A stretch of 64,000 bases of DNA from Persicitalea sp963716085 (GTDB taxonomy: Bacteria > Bacteroidota > Bacteroidia > Cytophagales > Spirosomataceae), in the NCBI GenBank assembly GCA_963716085.1, contig OY970288.1, positions 2,914,001 through 2,978,000 of the forward strand. Direction: 5' to 3'. Made by a program: the position numbers and the translations under genes. A model generated the notes under the pieces. It did not search any database. It was not told the DNA's origin and saw nothing but the letters and a program-made list of their open reading frames with translations. Of this stretch, positions 26,059 through 35,947 are shown piece after piece; position 1 is the stretch's first letter; every line of letters begins with the position of its first letter.

Positions 26059-28469
26059 AAAGAACTCTGCTCTTTATCCTTCTTGCAGGCTTGGTAAGCA
26101 CCTCCGTTGTGGGCCAAAAAACTACCTCTACCAAGAGTTATCAGGTACGTTTAATATTGTCGGATTCGCTCACGGGCGAGCCCATCGTCAACGGCATTGT
26201 CCAGTTCAACTACAACCGCTCGGGACTGTATACCGATCAGGACGGCATTTTCGAAATTTTTCATCCCGAAGGTGAAATAGTACTCACAATCCGAAACCTG
26301 GGCTACCGGACGTTCTTCTCCAAGTTTAACCTCAATAGAGACACCACCCTGACCTTGAAATTGTTAGCAGTCGCCAATGAGCTGGATGTGGTGACGATTA
26401 CGACCCAAAACGTCGATCAGCGCATCCGCAAGCCGCTGCTCGGCGTGACTCGCCTTAATATCAAGACCATAAAAAACCTTCCGGCTGTCATGGGTGAGGT
26501 GGATATTATCCGCAGTCTTCAGCTACTGCCGGGCGTCACGTCGGTGGGCGAGGCATCTAATGGCGTCAATATCCGTGGGGGTACGGTAGATCAAAACTTA
26601 ATGCTGTTCGACGACGCACCCATCTTTAATCCTACCCACCTTTTCGGCATGTTTTCGGTGTTTCCGCCCGAGGCCGTCTCTTCCATAGAATTGTTCAAGG
26701 GCAACACCCCCGCCCGCTACGGGGGCCGGGCGGCGGCGGTACTCGATGTGGCGATGGCCAATCCCAGCCTCGATGCGTTCAAGATGCAGGCGGGCATCGG
26801 GCTCATATCCAATCGGCTCACCATAGAAACGCCGCTGGTCAAGAATAAAATAGGACTGCTGGTGTCGGGACGGGGATCGTTCAATGACTTTTTGTTCAAA
26901 CTTGGCCCACCAAGGATACAAGGCATTCGGGCCAATTTTGGCGACGCTGCGGCTAAGCTATTTTGGATCGTCAATCCCAAAAATACTTTGTCTGTTTCCA
27001 GCTACTTCAACACGGATTTTTTCCAGACCGAACTGCTGGGCGGGGTGGATAATATCCAGTCGGAGTTTACCCAATTCAAATTCAAAACCCTGAATTTCTC
27101 GGCGAAGTGGTTTCACGCCTTTACACCCAAGCTCGATCTGCAGGTGGTCGCGACCCAAAGCCATTATACGCCCAGTATCCTCTTGCCCGAAACCGATAGC
27201 GACAATGTCATCGAAATCCTGTCGAGTGTGAAGCAGCGACAGTTGAAAGCCAACCTCGACTATACGCCCAACGAGGCCCATAAAATCGAAGTTGGAGCGA
27301 GTCTGGTCAACTACCTCCTCAACCCGCCCGGTAGGCTGAATCCCGGTACCAGCCAGTCGGCCAATGCCGTAGAACTGCCCCGGGAACAGGGGCTTGAATT
27401 TGCCGGTCACGTGGAAGACGAGTACAAAGCAACGCGCTGGCTGACGGTCATGGCCGGGCTTCGCTACTCGTATTTTATGAATCTGGGTCCCGGCAGCGTA
27501 CAAACCTACCTCCCCGGCACGATCCGGGAAGAATCGTCGGTAACGGGGGTGACGCAATACGCGCGTGGGGAACCGACAGCCACGTATGGCGGACTCGAGC
27601 CACGCCTCGGGCTGAGCGTGAAGCTTTCTGAACGGGCTTCGATCAAAGGCGGGTACTCGCTTATGCGGCAGTACATGCAGGTGATTTCAAATAGCACCAC
27701 GCCCCTGCCCACCTCTCGCTGGAAAACCAGTGATGCCTACATCAAGCCACAGGTGAGCCGCCTTTCTACGCTGGGCTATTTTCAAACTTCCAAGAGTACG
27801 ATATTTGACTATTCGCTGGAAGCTTACTGGCGCGAAACGGATAACATCGTGGAGTACAAGCCGGGCGCTGATTTCCTGTTGCGTGAGAATATTGAAACGC
27901 AGCTCTTGCAGGGCCAAAGCCGGGCCTATGGCATCGAGGCGATGGCCACCAAGAAAAAGGGAACGACGACGGGCTGGATCAGCTATACTTACGCCCGCGT
28001 CCTCAACCGCGTGGACGAGGGGCCCTCGCCCCTGGAGCGCATCAACCGGGGCGATTGGTTTCCGGCCAACTTCGATCGCCCTCATTCGTTCAACTTCTCT
28101 CTCACGACGATTCCCAATAAAATCACTACCTTCTCGGCTACGTTTACCTATTCCTCCGGGCGTCCTTTTTCCGCTCCCACGGGGGTTCTGCGCTACCAAA
28201 ACCGTAGCATTCCGTACTTTACCCTCCGCAACCAGGAACGCATCCGCGATTATCATCGGCTCGATTTCTCGCTCCAGCTCAATAACCTGACCGAAAGAGA
28301 CCGCCGCTGGCAAGGCAGTTGGGTATTTACGCTCTACAACGTGTACGGCATCGACAACCAATATTCCGTTTTTTTTAAGCAAACAGGTACGGGTTTTCGG
28401 CCCTACCAACTCACGGTGTTCAACGCGCCCATTTTTTCAGTAACATTCAACATCAAGAATTTCCGGTAA
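26055..28469 (+). CDS. TonB-dependent receptor
   Basis: An 804-residue outer-membrane receptor starting at the ATG that overlaps the DUF4249 stop codon; this gives the signal peptide MKRTLLFILLAGLVSTSVVGQ. Residues about 30-110 are a carboxypeptidase-like regulatory domain (DSLTGEPIVNGIVQFNYN), 125-240 the plug (LPAVMGEVDIIRSLQLLPGV, SNGVNIRGGTVDQNLMLFDDAPIFN), and the rest a 22-stranded barrel ending FSVTFNIKNFR. The ligand is unknown. It forms a likely two-component uptake or surface system with the DUF4249 lipoprotein. Confidence 0.92.
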   Translation: MKRTLLFILLAGLVSTSVVGQKTTSTKSYQVRLILSDSLTGEPIVNGIVQFNYNRSGLYTDQDGIFEIFHPEGEIVLTIRNLGYRTFFSKFNLNRDTTLTLKLLAVANELDVVTITTQNVDQRIRKPLLGVTRLNIKTIKNLPAVMGEVDIIRSLQLLPGVTSVGEASNGVNIRGGTVDQNLMLFDDAPIFNPTHLFGMFSVFPPEAVSSIELFKGNTPARYGGRAAAVLDVAMANPSLDAFKMQAGIGLISNRLTIETPLVKNKIGLLVSGRGSFNDFLFKLGPPRIQGIRANFGDAAAKLFWIVNPKNTLSVSSYFNTDFFQTELLGGVDNIQSEFTQFKFKTLNFSAKWFHAFTPKLDLQVVATQSHYTPSILLPETDSDNVIEILSSVKQRQLKANLDYTPNEAHKIEVGASLVNYLLNPPGRLNPGTSQSANAVELPREQGLEFAGHVEDEYKATRWLTVMAGLRYSYFMNLGPGSVQTYLPGTIREESSVTGVTQYARGEPTATYGGLEPRLGLSVKLSERASIKGGYSLMRQYMQVISNSTTPLPTSRWKTSDAYIKPQVSRLSTLGYFQTSKSTIFDYSLEAYWRETDNIVEYKPGADFLLRENIETQLLQGQSRAYGIEAMATKKKGTTTGWISYTYARVLNRVDEGPSPLERINRGDWFPANFDRPHSFNFSLTTIPNKITTFSATFTYSSGRPFSAPTGVLRYQNRSIPYFTLRNQERIRDYHRLDFSLQLNNLTERDRRWQGSWVFTLYNVYGIDNQYSVFFKQTGTGFRPYQLTVFNAPIFSVTFNIKNFR

Positions 28470-28482
28470 ACTATTCCCGCCC

Positions 28483-28860
28483 ATGAGCTTCTCTGAAAAC
28501 AAACAAAACGCGATTGCCTTCTACCAGATGGCCTTCGAAGGGAATCCGCGCCGCGCCGTTGAGATGCACGTAGGCAACGAATACATCCAGCACAATCCCC
28601 TCGTCGCCGATGGCCCTGAGGGCTTTATCGCTTATTTTGAAAAAATGACGGCAGAGTATCCCGACAAATCCATCACGTTTTTGAGAGCCGTGGCCGAGGG
28701 AGACTTGGTAGCTTTGCACACCCATCAGAGGTGGCCCGATGACGACCAGTACATTACCATGGATTTTTTCAGGTTCGATGATAAAGGGAAGATAGTTGAG
28801 CACTGGGACGCCATCCAGCACGTTCCTGCCGGAAGTGTGAGTGGCAACACCATGTTTTGA
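28483..28860 (+). CDS. NTF2-like / SnoaL-type protein
   Basis: A 125-residue cytosolic protein of the SnoaL-like NTF2 fold. It has the typical YIQHNPLVADGPEGF and FFRFDDKGKIVEHWDAIQHVP segments. Such proteins are small binding or isomerase cups with varied substrates. The start lies 13 bp after the TonB receptor and the stop 16 bp before the GNAT gene, which suggests it is carried on the same message. Function is not assignable. Confidence 0.85.
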   Translation: MSFSENKQNAIAFYQMAFEGNPRRAVEMHVGNEYIQHNPLVADGPEGFIAYFEKMTAEYPDKSITFLRAVAEGDLVALHTHQRWPDDDQYITMDFFRFDDKGKIVEHWDAIQHVPAGSVSGNTMF

Positions 28861-28876
28861 TTTGAAGTGAATAAAT

Positions 28877-29404
28877 ATGTATTTGTACGATGATAAACTT
28901 GAGACGGAACGCCTTCGTACCCGTTTTCTCACCCCCGATGACATTGCACCGTGGGCGGAATTTTTCACCGATGAAGCAGCCATCGCTTTTTTTCCGATGG
29001 CTGTGTACAGCTCACACGAGGAGAGCGCCCGCCATTGGATCGAGCGACAATTGACCCGCTACGAGCAACAACGCTACGGAATGCAGGCCTTGATCGACAA
29101 ACAGACCCGTGCCTTCGTGGGAATGTGTGGCTTAATGACCCAAAGGATAGATGGCACCATCGAGCTGGAAGTCGGCTATCACGTCCTCAAAAAATACTGG
29201 GGGAAAGGCTATGCGCCCGAAGCCGCCCGACTTTTTATCAACTATGCCTTTGAGAAAGGTTTGTCTGATTCGATCGTTTCGATCGTCGACGTTGGAAATG
29301 TCAACTCCCAGCGCGTGGCAGAGAAAATCGGCCTGGTGTGCGAAAGGAAGACCAAGTACGATAACCTGGATGTCAATATTTATCGAATTTCGAGGGAGTA
29401 CTGA
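28877..29404 (+). CDS. GNAT family N-acetyltransferase (RimJ/RimL-like)
   Basis: A 175-residue acetyltransferase. It shows the early LETERLRTRFLTPDD strand, IELEVGYHVLKKYWGKGYAPEAA, which includes the acetyl-CoA pyrophosphate-binding loop, and the VNSQRVAEKIGLVCE motif. Relatives acetylate ribosomal-protein N-termini, antibiotics or other amines; the substrate is unknown. It ends the run of closely spaced genes that starts with Uma2. Confidence 0.88.
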   Translation: MYLYDDKLETERLRTRFLTPDDIAPWAEFFTDEAAIAFFPMAVYSSHEESARHWIERQLTRYEQQRYGMQALIDKQTRAFVGMCGLMTQRIDGTIELEVGYHVLKKYWGKGYAPEAARLFINYAFEKGLSDSIVSIVDVGNVNSQRVAEKIGLVCERKTKYDNLDVNIYRISREY

Positions 29405-30008
29405 TTATCGAATGAATCTTGGTTTTGCCACGTTGCCTCCCAAACTTGCAAAAAAATGCTTTCCTCCTGAGTGTACTCGCCGACAAGGACTTCGCGAGGT
29501 TCACACCCGGCTTGTGGTGAAGTATGCACAAATCCTGCGAATTCGCCTCTTCAAAATCAATCTGTTCATGCATCTGTGCCAGAAGCAAAATAATTTTGGC
29601 ACGATAATATTTTAGACAAGGATCAACCTTAAGACAAAAATTATATGCATTAACCAAGAATCAATGAATTAAAGTTGGTTCCCCGCAAAATTATAAGTCA
29701 ATATATTTTACAATAAATAATCGGTCTGTCGTACCTGTTAAGTTTTGTTAGCCACGCACATTTCTTCATTACAATATGTGGCCAAAAGTCTCCTGGTTTG
29801 CAACCTTCCCACTTTATGCGAATCAGTAATTTGTTTGTTATTTCCCCATATCCAACAGCAACTGATTCTTCAATCGGAGGATAACAGCGTAATCGAGCTA
29901 GTCACATAGCCGTTTTCGCCGTAGGAGAAATTTAGTTGGCTCGTATATTGCATACCCATTAACAAAAGTAACTCAAAAAGTCATTTTGTTAATTTAATAG
30001 CTGAAGGT
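29405..30008. other. 604-bp AT-rich gap
   Basis: I find no gene with family support here. Base composition is distinctly richer in A and T than the neighbours. A 9-bp inverted repeat (29959-29967 with 29984-29992, TTAACAAAA arms) sits 17 bp before the ice-binding-type gene and may lie in its leader or act as an operator. Confidence 0.4.
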
Positions 30009-32459
30009 ATGATAACCAAACTTTTACTTTCCTGTCTTTCTGTTTCCTTGCTTTCTGTGGGTGTTAATTTGGCACAGGCCCCGACCTTAGGAACAGCAGC
30101 CACCTTTGCATTATTCACGGCCAATGGTGCCTTTAGTAATACTGGCGCGAGTTCAATCACGGGGGATATAGGTACGGATGCGGGGGCGTTGACTGGATTT
30201 CCACCGGGTGTAGTTAGCGGTCAGATCCGATTGCCAGGCAGCATCGAGGCCGACCAAGCAGCTGCCGACGTTGTAGCAGCGTATAGTATGCTCAGTCAGA
30301 TCACCTGTACAACCACCATAACGGCTGAGCTGGGTGGGCAGACGCTTGCCCCAGGCGTCTACTGTCAACCCGCTCCTGATGCTACATCGCTGAACGGAAC
30401 GCTAACACTGAGTGGAGCGGGTGTATTTATCATCAAATTGAATAGTGCGCTCACCACGGCAACGAATTCGACCATTTCACTAATAAATGGCGCGTCGGCC
30501 TGTGATGTATACTTTCAGGTTAACGGGGCTGTCGACCTAGGAACGGGTTCGGCCTTCAGAGGAACTATACTGGCTGCGGGGGCAATTTCTCTGGGCACTA
30601 ATGCTTCGTTAGAAGGGAGAGGCTTGTCAACGGCAGGTGCCATTTCGCTGAATAACAACGCAGTTGCCGTAACAAATTCAATCTTGTCGATCAACGTTAT
30701 GGCCGGTGCCTGCTCACCCGCTACCAATCTGTATTCGATTTCGGGAACCATTTCATCGACGAATGCTCCGGCGTCGACCGTCACGGTTACCGATGGCGTA
30801 GCATCGACGAGTGTTGCAATCGCTGCGGGCGAGACGTCGACTCCGTATAGCTTGACCGGACTGATTTCAGGCACAGGTAGTCATACAGTTAAGGTGAGCT
30901 GCGCCGGGAATATTGATAGCGTGACCTACGTGGCACCGGCTTCCTGTACCACGGCTACCGCCAGTTTGGGGGGGATGGTTTATTCTGATAACAATGGTAA
31001 TGGGGTGTCAGATGGGGGCGATACAGCTATTGTAGGCGCGACGGCCACTCTGCTTAACAGTACGGGTGAACCCATTACATCTACAACAACTGGTGGGACG
31101 GGCCAGTATAGCTTCCCTGATTTGACACCAGGCGTAGCTTATTCGGTAAGTTTTACGACACCACCCGGCTTTTCGGCTACAACGCCTACTGTGTCCGGGC
31201 CAGTAACGCTGTCTGCCGGCGAAAATAATACAAGTCTGTCCGCAGGTTTTCGGCCGGTTTCACCTACGATAGTAAGTGTTACCGTTAGCCCGGGACTCAC
31301 CGATTCGATCACAAATCAATACACGCTCACCGGGGTCATAACACTGACCGACGCGCCCAGTGGCTCGCTTACTGTTACCGACGGGGATGTTTCAACCACT
31401 ATACCCATTGCCGCCGGCCAGACGTCAGCTGCTTTCAGCCTGCCGGGGCTGCCTTCAAATACTGGATCGCGTACGGTAGTGGTGAGTGGCTCGGGTTATA
31501 CCCCATTCTCCGCTTCTTATGTGGCACCTGCTTCCATTGTTCCTGCCAATCCCTCACTGTCTTTGAAAAAGTATGTCAGCGCCTCGAAGGCTGTAGTGGG
31601 CGATGTGCTGATGTACACTATAATCGTGACTAACTCTGGGACAACGGCCATGAATACTATCGTCAGAGACTCGATCAGTGCTGGTGGAACTTACGTACTC
31701 AATTCGGCTACTATTCCACAGGGTACTTCATTTACCACCGGGGAACCCATCAGTTTGTGGACTATCCCATCCATTGCCGCCGGAGACAGCCTGACGCTGA
31801 CATTTATGGTCACCGTAAATTCTGTCGGTGTGCTGTACAACGTAGCTACGGTACCGGGCGATACGGCCATAACCTGCACTTCGATCCCCGTTAAACTGTG
31901 CGCCGGTGATGGATATGAGCTGACAGCTCCGGCTGGCCGGGCCAGCTATCGTTGGTATAGAAATAACATACTTCTTACGGATCAAACCTCGAATATGCTG
32001 CTAGTGAGTCAGGCTGGTAGCTACACTCTAGGCGTTGACGATGCGAACGGGTTATGTCCCAATTTTTCGTGCTGCCCCTTCATCGTTGAAGAAGACACGC
32101 TGCCTGCTTACCAAGTGGCTGCTATCGGTGCCACCTGCTCAGGCAGTAGCGCACAAAATGATGGACAATTGGTACTGAGCAGTTTCGCGCCAGGCTACAC
32201 CTATCAGTATTCGCTAGGAGTATCGTTCGATACAACTGCTTCTTTATCGGGTTCACCCCAGACTATTCCCATCAATGGTGTCATCTCGACTATTTTGCCC
32301 AATTCAGTGGCAAGTCAGTCGTATACGGTACGAGTCTATAATTTGGCGGGTTGCTTTGTAGACCAGACCGTAACAATAGCGCCGACAGTCTGTGCCTGTC
32401 CAGCTGATATTTGTGTACCTTTCACGCTTTCGAAGACAAGGCAACTACCTCTCAAATAA
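30009..32459 (+). CDS. secreted ice-binding-like (DUF3494) mosaic protein
   Basis: An 816-residue exported protein. After the signal peptide, residues about 25-235 match the DUF3494 ice-binding domain: LGTAATFALFTANGAFSNTG, SITGDIGTDAGALTGFP and GTGSAFRGTILAAGAISLG. Residues about 240-320 and 425-505 are two related Ig-like modules, each ending YVAPAS. An SdrD B-like domain lies at about 322-420 (GMVYSDNNGNGVSDGGD), a DUF11 domain at about 515-625 (KYVSASKAVVGDVLMYTIIV), and a cysteine-containing Ig-like module at 630-690. The short basic tail resembles natural ends of related Cytophagales proteins, so I read it as full length. The modular stalk suggests a surface or matrix adhesin; ice binding itself is inference. 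Confidence 0.85.
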   Translation: MITKLLLSCLSVSLLSVGVNLAQAPTLGTAATFALFTANGAFSNTGASSITGDIGTDAGALTGFPPGVVSGQIRLPGSIEADQAAADVVAAYSMLSQITCTTTITAELGGQTLAPGVYCQPAPDATSLNGTLTLSGAGVFIIKLNSALTTATNSTISLINGASACDVYFQVNGAVDLGTGSAFRGTILAAGAISLGTNASLEGRGLSTAGAISLNNNAVAVTNSILSINVMAGACSPATNLYSISGTISSTNAPASTVTVTDGVASTSVAIAAGETSTPYSLTGLISGTGSHTVKVSCAGNIDSVTYVAPASCTTATASLGGMVYSDNNGNGVSDGGDTAIVGATATLLNSTGEPITSTTTGGTGQYSFPDLTPGVAYSVSFTTPPGFSATTPTVSGPVTLSAGENNTSLSAGFRPVSPTIVSVTVSPGLTDSITNQYTLTGVITLTDAPSGSLTVTDGDVSTTIPIAAGQTSAAFSLPGLPSNTGSRTVVVSGSGYTPFSASYVAPASIVPANPSLSLKKYVSASKAVVGDVLMYTIIVTNSGTTAMNTIVRDSISAGGTYVLNSATIPQGTSFTTGEPISLWTIPSIAAGDSLTLTFMVTVNSVGVLYNVATVPGDTAITCTSIPVKLCAGDGYELTAPAGRASYRWYRNNILLTDQTSNMLLVSQAGSYTLGVDDANGLCPNFSCCPFIVEEDTLPAYQVAAIGATCSGSSAQNDGQLVLSSFAPGYTYQYSLGVSFDTTASLSGSPQTIPINGVISTILPNSVASQSYTVRVYNLAGCFVDQTVTIAPTVCACPADICVPFTLSKTRQLPLK

Positions 32460-32586
32460 GTGAATTTTGGGCGTCAATCAAATAAGGGCAGCGGCTACGT
32501 GTCATCCCTTCCAACTATACCCTTTTTATACCTTAAAATGAATTTACTGTAACGTATGAATCTAGGAAGAAACGAGACCATTTCTT

Positions 32587-32594
32587 TAACTTTG
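32587..32594 (+). promoter_or_regulatory. possible -7 element before the PHP gene
   Basis: TAACTTTG matches TAnnTTTG exactly and lies 63 bp before the PHP-domain start codon. No convincing -33 partner is visible. Confidence 0.3.
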
Positions 32595-32657
32595 GAATTC
32601 TTACCTCTGAAAGTGAGGTTGCTGACAAAGTGAAAATCATGTTTTGATCTACACAAA

Positions 32658-33860
32658 ATGCGTAAATCTTTCCTCTTCCTGATACTGGGCTCTTTGGCCG
32701 CCCAAGCCCAGCCAACCGCTCAGTGGTACAAAGGCAATACCCACACCCACACGCTGTGGAGTGACGGCGACGACTACCCTGAGTTGGTGCTGGATTGGTA
32801 CAAGAGCCACAACTATGATTTTCTCGCCATTTCGGATCACAACATCTTGGCCGACAAAGAATACTGGAAGGAAGTGCCTAAGCACCCCTTCCGCCAGCAA
32901 CGCTTCCGGGAGTACCTGGAAAAATACGGCGAGGATTGGGTGGAATATAAGACCGACTCCGCCGGAAAAATCAGTGTGAAATTGAAAACACTCGAAGAAT
33001 TCCGTCCGCTGTTTGAAGAAAAAGAGGAGTTTCTGATTATCCAGGCCGAAGAGGTTTCGGATAAGTTCGAGGGCAAACCCATTCATATGAATGCCATCAA
33101 CTTGAAGGAACTACTTCAACCGCAAGGCGGCAACAGCGTGGCGGAGGTGATGCAAAATAATTTGGACGCCCTGAACGAACAGCGGCAGCGCACCGGCCAG
33201 CCGATGATCCGTCACATCAACCACCCCAATTTTGTGTGGGCCATCAAGGCCGACGACATGCGCGGCCTGCGCGGCGAACACTTCTTTGAGGTGTACAACG
33301 GTCACCCGCTGGTGCACAACTACGGCGACAGTACTACGTTCGGGATGGATGAACTCTGGGATGATTTGCTCATCAGCTATCTGCAGGATGGGAAGTCGCC
33401 TTTATACGGCCTGGCCACCGATGATTCACACAACTACCTGGAATACAAAGTTGGGCTGAGCAATCCGGGGCGCGGCTGGATCATGGTACGGGCGGAGGAA
33501 CTGACTCCCAACGCCTTGATCGCGGCAATGGAAGCGGGCGATTTTTACGCGACGACGGGAGTACTTTTCAAAACGCTGCAGGCAGAAAAAAGCACTTTAA
33601 CGGTAGAGATAGATGCCAAAGCAGACACCCAATATACCATTCAGTTTTGGGGCGCCCGGCTCAGGGGAGCAAAGAAGACTTCAACCAAGAAGCGGGAACG
33701 AATACTTTTGAAAGAAGTCAAAGCCACCCAAGCCAGCTACAAATTAACGGACAAAGACCTCTACGTGCGGGCAAAGATCATTTCGGACACGCCCCAGAAA
33801 AACCCCTACCAGGAAGGCGACGTAGAAAAAGCGTGGACGCAGCCACTGATCGACAAGTAG
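32658..33860 (+). CDS. secreted PHP-domain metallohydrolase (CehA/McbA-like)
   Basis: A 400-residue protein with a signal peptide (MRKSFLFLILGSLAAQAQ). It has the PHP metal motifs NTHTHTLWSDGDDYPE near residue 25 and FLAISDHNIL near 55, a middle histidine in MIRHINHPNFVW, and TDDSHNY near 255. The C-terminal 100 residues look like a beta-sandwich. PHP phosphoesterases and the CehA/McbA hydrolases share this arrangement. The exported location suggests a phosphoester or carbamate substrate outside the cytoplasm. It lies 15 bp upstream of the next gene, so both are probably cotranscribed. Confidence 0.85.
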   Translation: MRKSFLFLILGSLAAQAQPTAQWYKGNTHTHTLWSDGDDYPELVLDWYKSHNYDFLAISDHNILADKEYWKEVPKHPFRQQRFREYLEKYGEDWVEYKTDSAGKISVKLKTLEEFRPLFEEKEEFLIIQAEEVSDKFEGKPIHMNAINLKELLQPQGGNSVAEVMQNNLDALNEQRQRTGQPMIRHINHPNFVWAIKADDMRGLRGEHFFEVYNGHPLVHNYGDSTTFGMDELWDDLLISYLQDGKSPLYGLATDDSHNYLEYKVGLSNPGRGWIMVRAEELTPNALIAAMEAGDFYATTGVLFKTLQAEKSTLTVEIDAKADTQYTIQFWGARLRGAKKTSTKKRERILLKEVKATQASYKLTDKDLYVRAKIISDTPQKNPYQEGDVEKAWTQPLIDK

Positions 33861-33875
33861 TTTCACCTCTTTTTC

Positions 33876-34619
33876 ATGAAAAAATTGCTTAGAATCGCCG
33901 GAATTATCTTCGCTGTCCTGTTGCTGATCGGCCTCGGCGCTTATCTTATTTACAACAAACCGCTTCCCGAAGGAACATCCGGCCCCGAAGCCGACCGTCT
34001 GGCCAACAAAATGTTGACCGCCGTGGGGGCCGAAAATATGGACAAATCTAATATCTTGACCTGGACCTTCGCCGGTTCACACCACTATGTGTGGGACAGA
34101 GAAAGAAATCTGGTAGAAGTAAAATGGGGGGACAACCAAGTACTTCTCAACCTGGACGAGTGGGAAAAAGGCAAAGCTTTTGAGGACGGTAAAGCGGTCA
34201 CTGGCGACGCCCTGGACAAGAAGCGGGGCAAAGCCTGGGAAATATTCTGCAACGATTCGTTCTGGTTTATTGCCCCCACCAAGGTGTTCGACGAGGGAGT
34301 AAAGCGCTCGGTCGTGAAGGATGAGGAGGGAAATGATGCCCTGCTCGTGACCTACACCAGCGGCGGCGTCACGCCCGGCGATTCCTATTTGTGGATTTTG
34401 GACGATTCGGGTTTGCCCAAGGCGTTCCGACTATGGGTGTCGATCATTCCCATTGGCGGCGTAAAAGCCACTTGGGAGGATTGGAAGACACTCGACACCG
34501 GACTGAAAGTAGCCACTAAGCACAAACTTGGCCCCGTACCGCTGCCCATAACCAATACAGCGGCAGGTACCCTGGCAGAATTAAATATTACCCAAGATCC
34601 CTTTGCGGCGATTTTATAG
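33876..34619 (+). CDS. conserved hypothetical, N-terminally membrane-anchored
   Basis: A 247-residue protein with one N-terminal membrane segment (IAGIIFAVLLLIGLGAYLIY) and the rest outside the cytoplasm. The body alternates strands and resembles the outer-membrane lipoprotein-sorting (LolA-like) sandwich seen in other Bacteroidota proteins: TWTFAGSHHYVWD, LVEVKWGDNQVLLNLD and SYLWILDDSGLPKAFRLWV. I do not recognise a named family and assign no function. It follows the PHP gene by 15 bp and its stop lies 5 bp from the convergent M28 peptidase stop. Confidence 0.7.
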   Translation: MKKLLRIAGIIFAVLLLIGLGAYLIYNKPLPEGTSGPEADRLANKMLTAVGAENMDKSNILTWTFAGSHHYVWDRERNLVEVKWGDNQVLLNLDEWEKGKAFEDGKAVTGDALDKKRGKAWEIFCNDSFWFIAPTKVFDEGVKRSVVKDEEGNDALLVTYTSGGVTPGDSYLWILDDSGLPKAFRLWVSIIPIGGVKATWEDWKTLDTGLKVATKHKLGPVPLPITNTAAGTLAELNITQDPFAAIL

Positions 34620-34624
34620 AAAAA

Positions 34625-35854
34625 TCAGAATGTTACGCGCAGCGTCTTGTTCTCTTCTTTGCGCCGGATTTCTACCTCGATACTCTGCCCAACTTCGTGC
34701 TCGCCCAGCGACTTCATATAGTCGTAAATATCCTTGATGGGCAGGTCGCCCATTTTGGTGATAATGTCGCCCATTTCCACGCCCGCCGCAGCAGCCGGGC
34801 GGTTCTTGGTCACGGCGTCCACGCGCAGGCCACGCCCGTTGAAGGAATAGTCGGGAATGATACCCAGCGTCACCCTAAAATCAGATTGAACGCCCTGCGA
34901 ATGCGGACTCCCCGCTTCGGTGAAGGTCAATGCTTTCTGGCTACTACCCAGTTCATTCACCAAATCCACAATGACCTGTAAGATTTTCTGTTCCCCGGCG
35001 GCGTTTATTTTCTCGCTGTCGTCGGTTGGCTTGTGGTAGTCCGAGTGAACACCCGTGAAGAAGAACAGGACGGGTTTTTCTTTTAAATAAAATGACGTGT
35101 GATCCGATGGCCCGACACCGGACGAATCCACGGCAAATTTCAAATTATTTTTCTTGAACAAAGCGGGCAACGTCCGCCCCCATTCGGGCGTGGTTCCCCA
35201 GCCGCCCACAGTCACGCCCTTGTCCTCGTCGAGCCGCCCGACCATGTCCATGTTCACCATCATCGCTACCGACTCCATGGGAATGGTCGGATGATCGACA
35301 AAAAACTTGGAGCCCAGTAGACCTAACTCTTCACCAGAAAAAGCGATGAACAGGAAATTATATTTTTCCTTCGTCCTGTTCCCCGCAAAATGCCGTGCCA
35401 GCTCGATGACCCCCGCTACGCCGGAAGCGTTGTCGTCGGCCCCGTTGTGAATGACGTTCTGGCTTTCTGGTTTCAAAGAACCAGATTGGTAGCCTTTGCC
35501 CAGGTGGTCGTAGTGCGCCCCGATCACGATGGTCTGCTCGGCCTGGTTATCCAGAAAACCCACCACGTTGCGGGCCGTCACTTGATGCGGCACTCCCTCG
35601 TAATGAATCACCACCCCAAACGGCTCGAAAAAACTACCGTTGCCGCCTTTGGCTTCCAACCCGGCTCGCTTGAACCAATCGGCGATGTAGTTTGCCGCCT
35701 TGATCTCCCCCAAAGTACCCGTGCCGCGCCCTTCCAGCGAATCCGCCGCCAGCACGGCAATATGGCTAGTAATGTCCCTGGGATCAAGGTTTTGGGCGAA
35801 AACACTGCCCGTAAAAAGCAGCAAAAGCAAAGGGGAGGCTATTCTATTAAGCAT
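34625..35854 (-). CDS. M28 family zinc peptidase with PDZ domain
   Basis: A 409-residue exported aminopeptidase-type protein; the start at 35854 gives a clean signal peptide (MLNRIASPLLLLLF to VFAQ). Zinc ligands are visible in IGAHYDHLG near residue 110, GADDNASGVAG near 135, AFSGEELGLLGS near 175 and NMDMVGRL near 205, with a final histidine in HSDYHKPTDDSE. Residues about 315-409 are a PDZ domain (GRGLRVDAVTKNRPAAAAGV). The M28-PDZ pairing is common in Bacteroidota and probably degrades peptides in the periplasm. It is convergent with the preceding gene. Confidence 0.92.
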   Translation of the reverse strand: MLNRIASPLLLLLFTGSVFAQNLDPRDITSHIAVLAADSLEGRGTGTLGEIKAANYIADWFKRAGLEAKGGNGSFFEPFGVVIHYEGVPHQVTARNVVGFLDNQAEQTIVIGAHYDHLGKGYQSGSLKPESQNVIHNGADDNASGVAGVIELARHFAGNRTKEKYNFLFIAFSGEELGLLGSKFFVDHPTIPMESVAMMVNMDMVGRLDEDKGVTVGGWGTTPEWGRTLPALFKKNNLKFAVDSSGVGPSDHTSFYLKEKPVLFFFTGVHSDYHKPTDDSEKINAAGEQKILQVIVDLVNELGSSQKALTFTEAGSPHSQGVQSDFRVTLGIIPDYSFNGRGLRVDAVTKNRPAAAAGVEMGDIITKMGDLPIKDIYDYMKSLGEHEVGQSIEVEIRRKEENKTLRVTF

Positions 35855-35947
35855 TATCTTATAAACCAAATGAGTGAAAGTTTTGCAACAAATCTGACTA
35901 CCTGTAGGTCTCATCAGTGCATTGAAAAAGCCAATGGCCGACCGCCA

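Noticed and set aside
29373..29657. 94-residue minus-strand frame in the AT-rich gap
   Set aside because: No signal, motif or plausible composition, and it overlaps the end of the GNAT gene.
32460..32550. Readthrough or broken C-terminus of the ice-binding-type protein
   Set aside because: The frame stays open for about 30 codons after the stop, but the VPFTLSKTR end resembles natural ends of related proteins.
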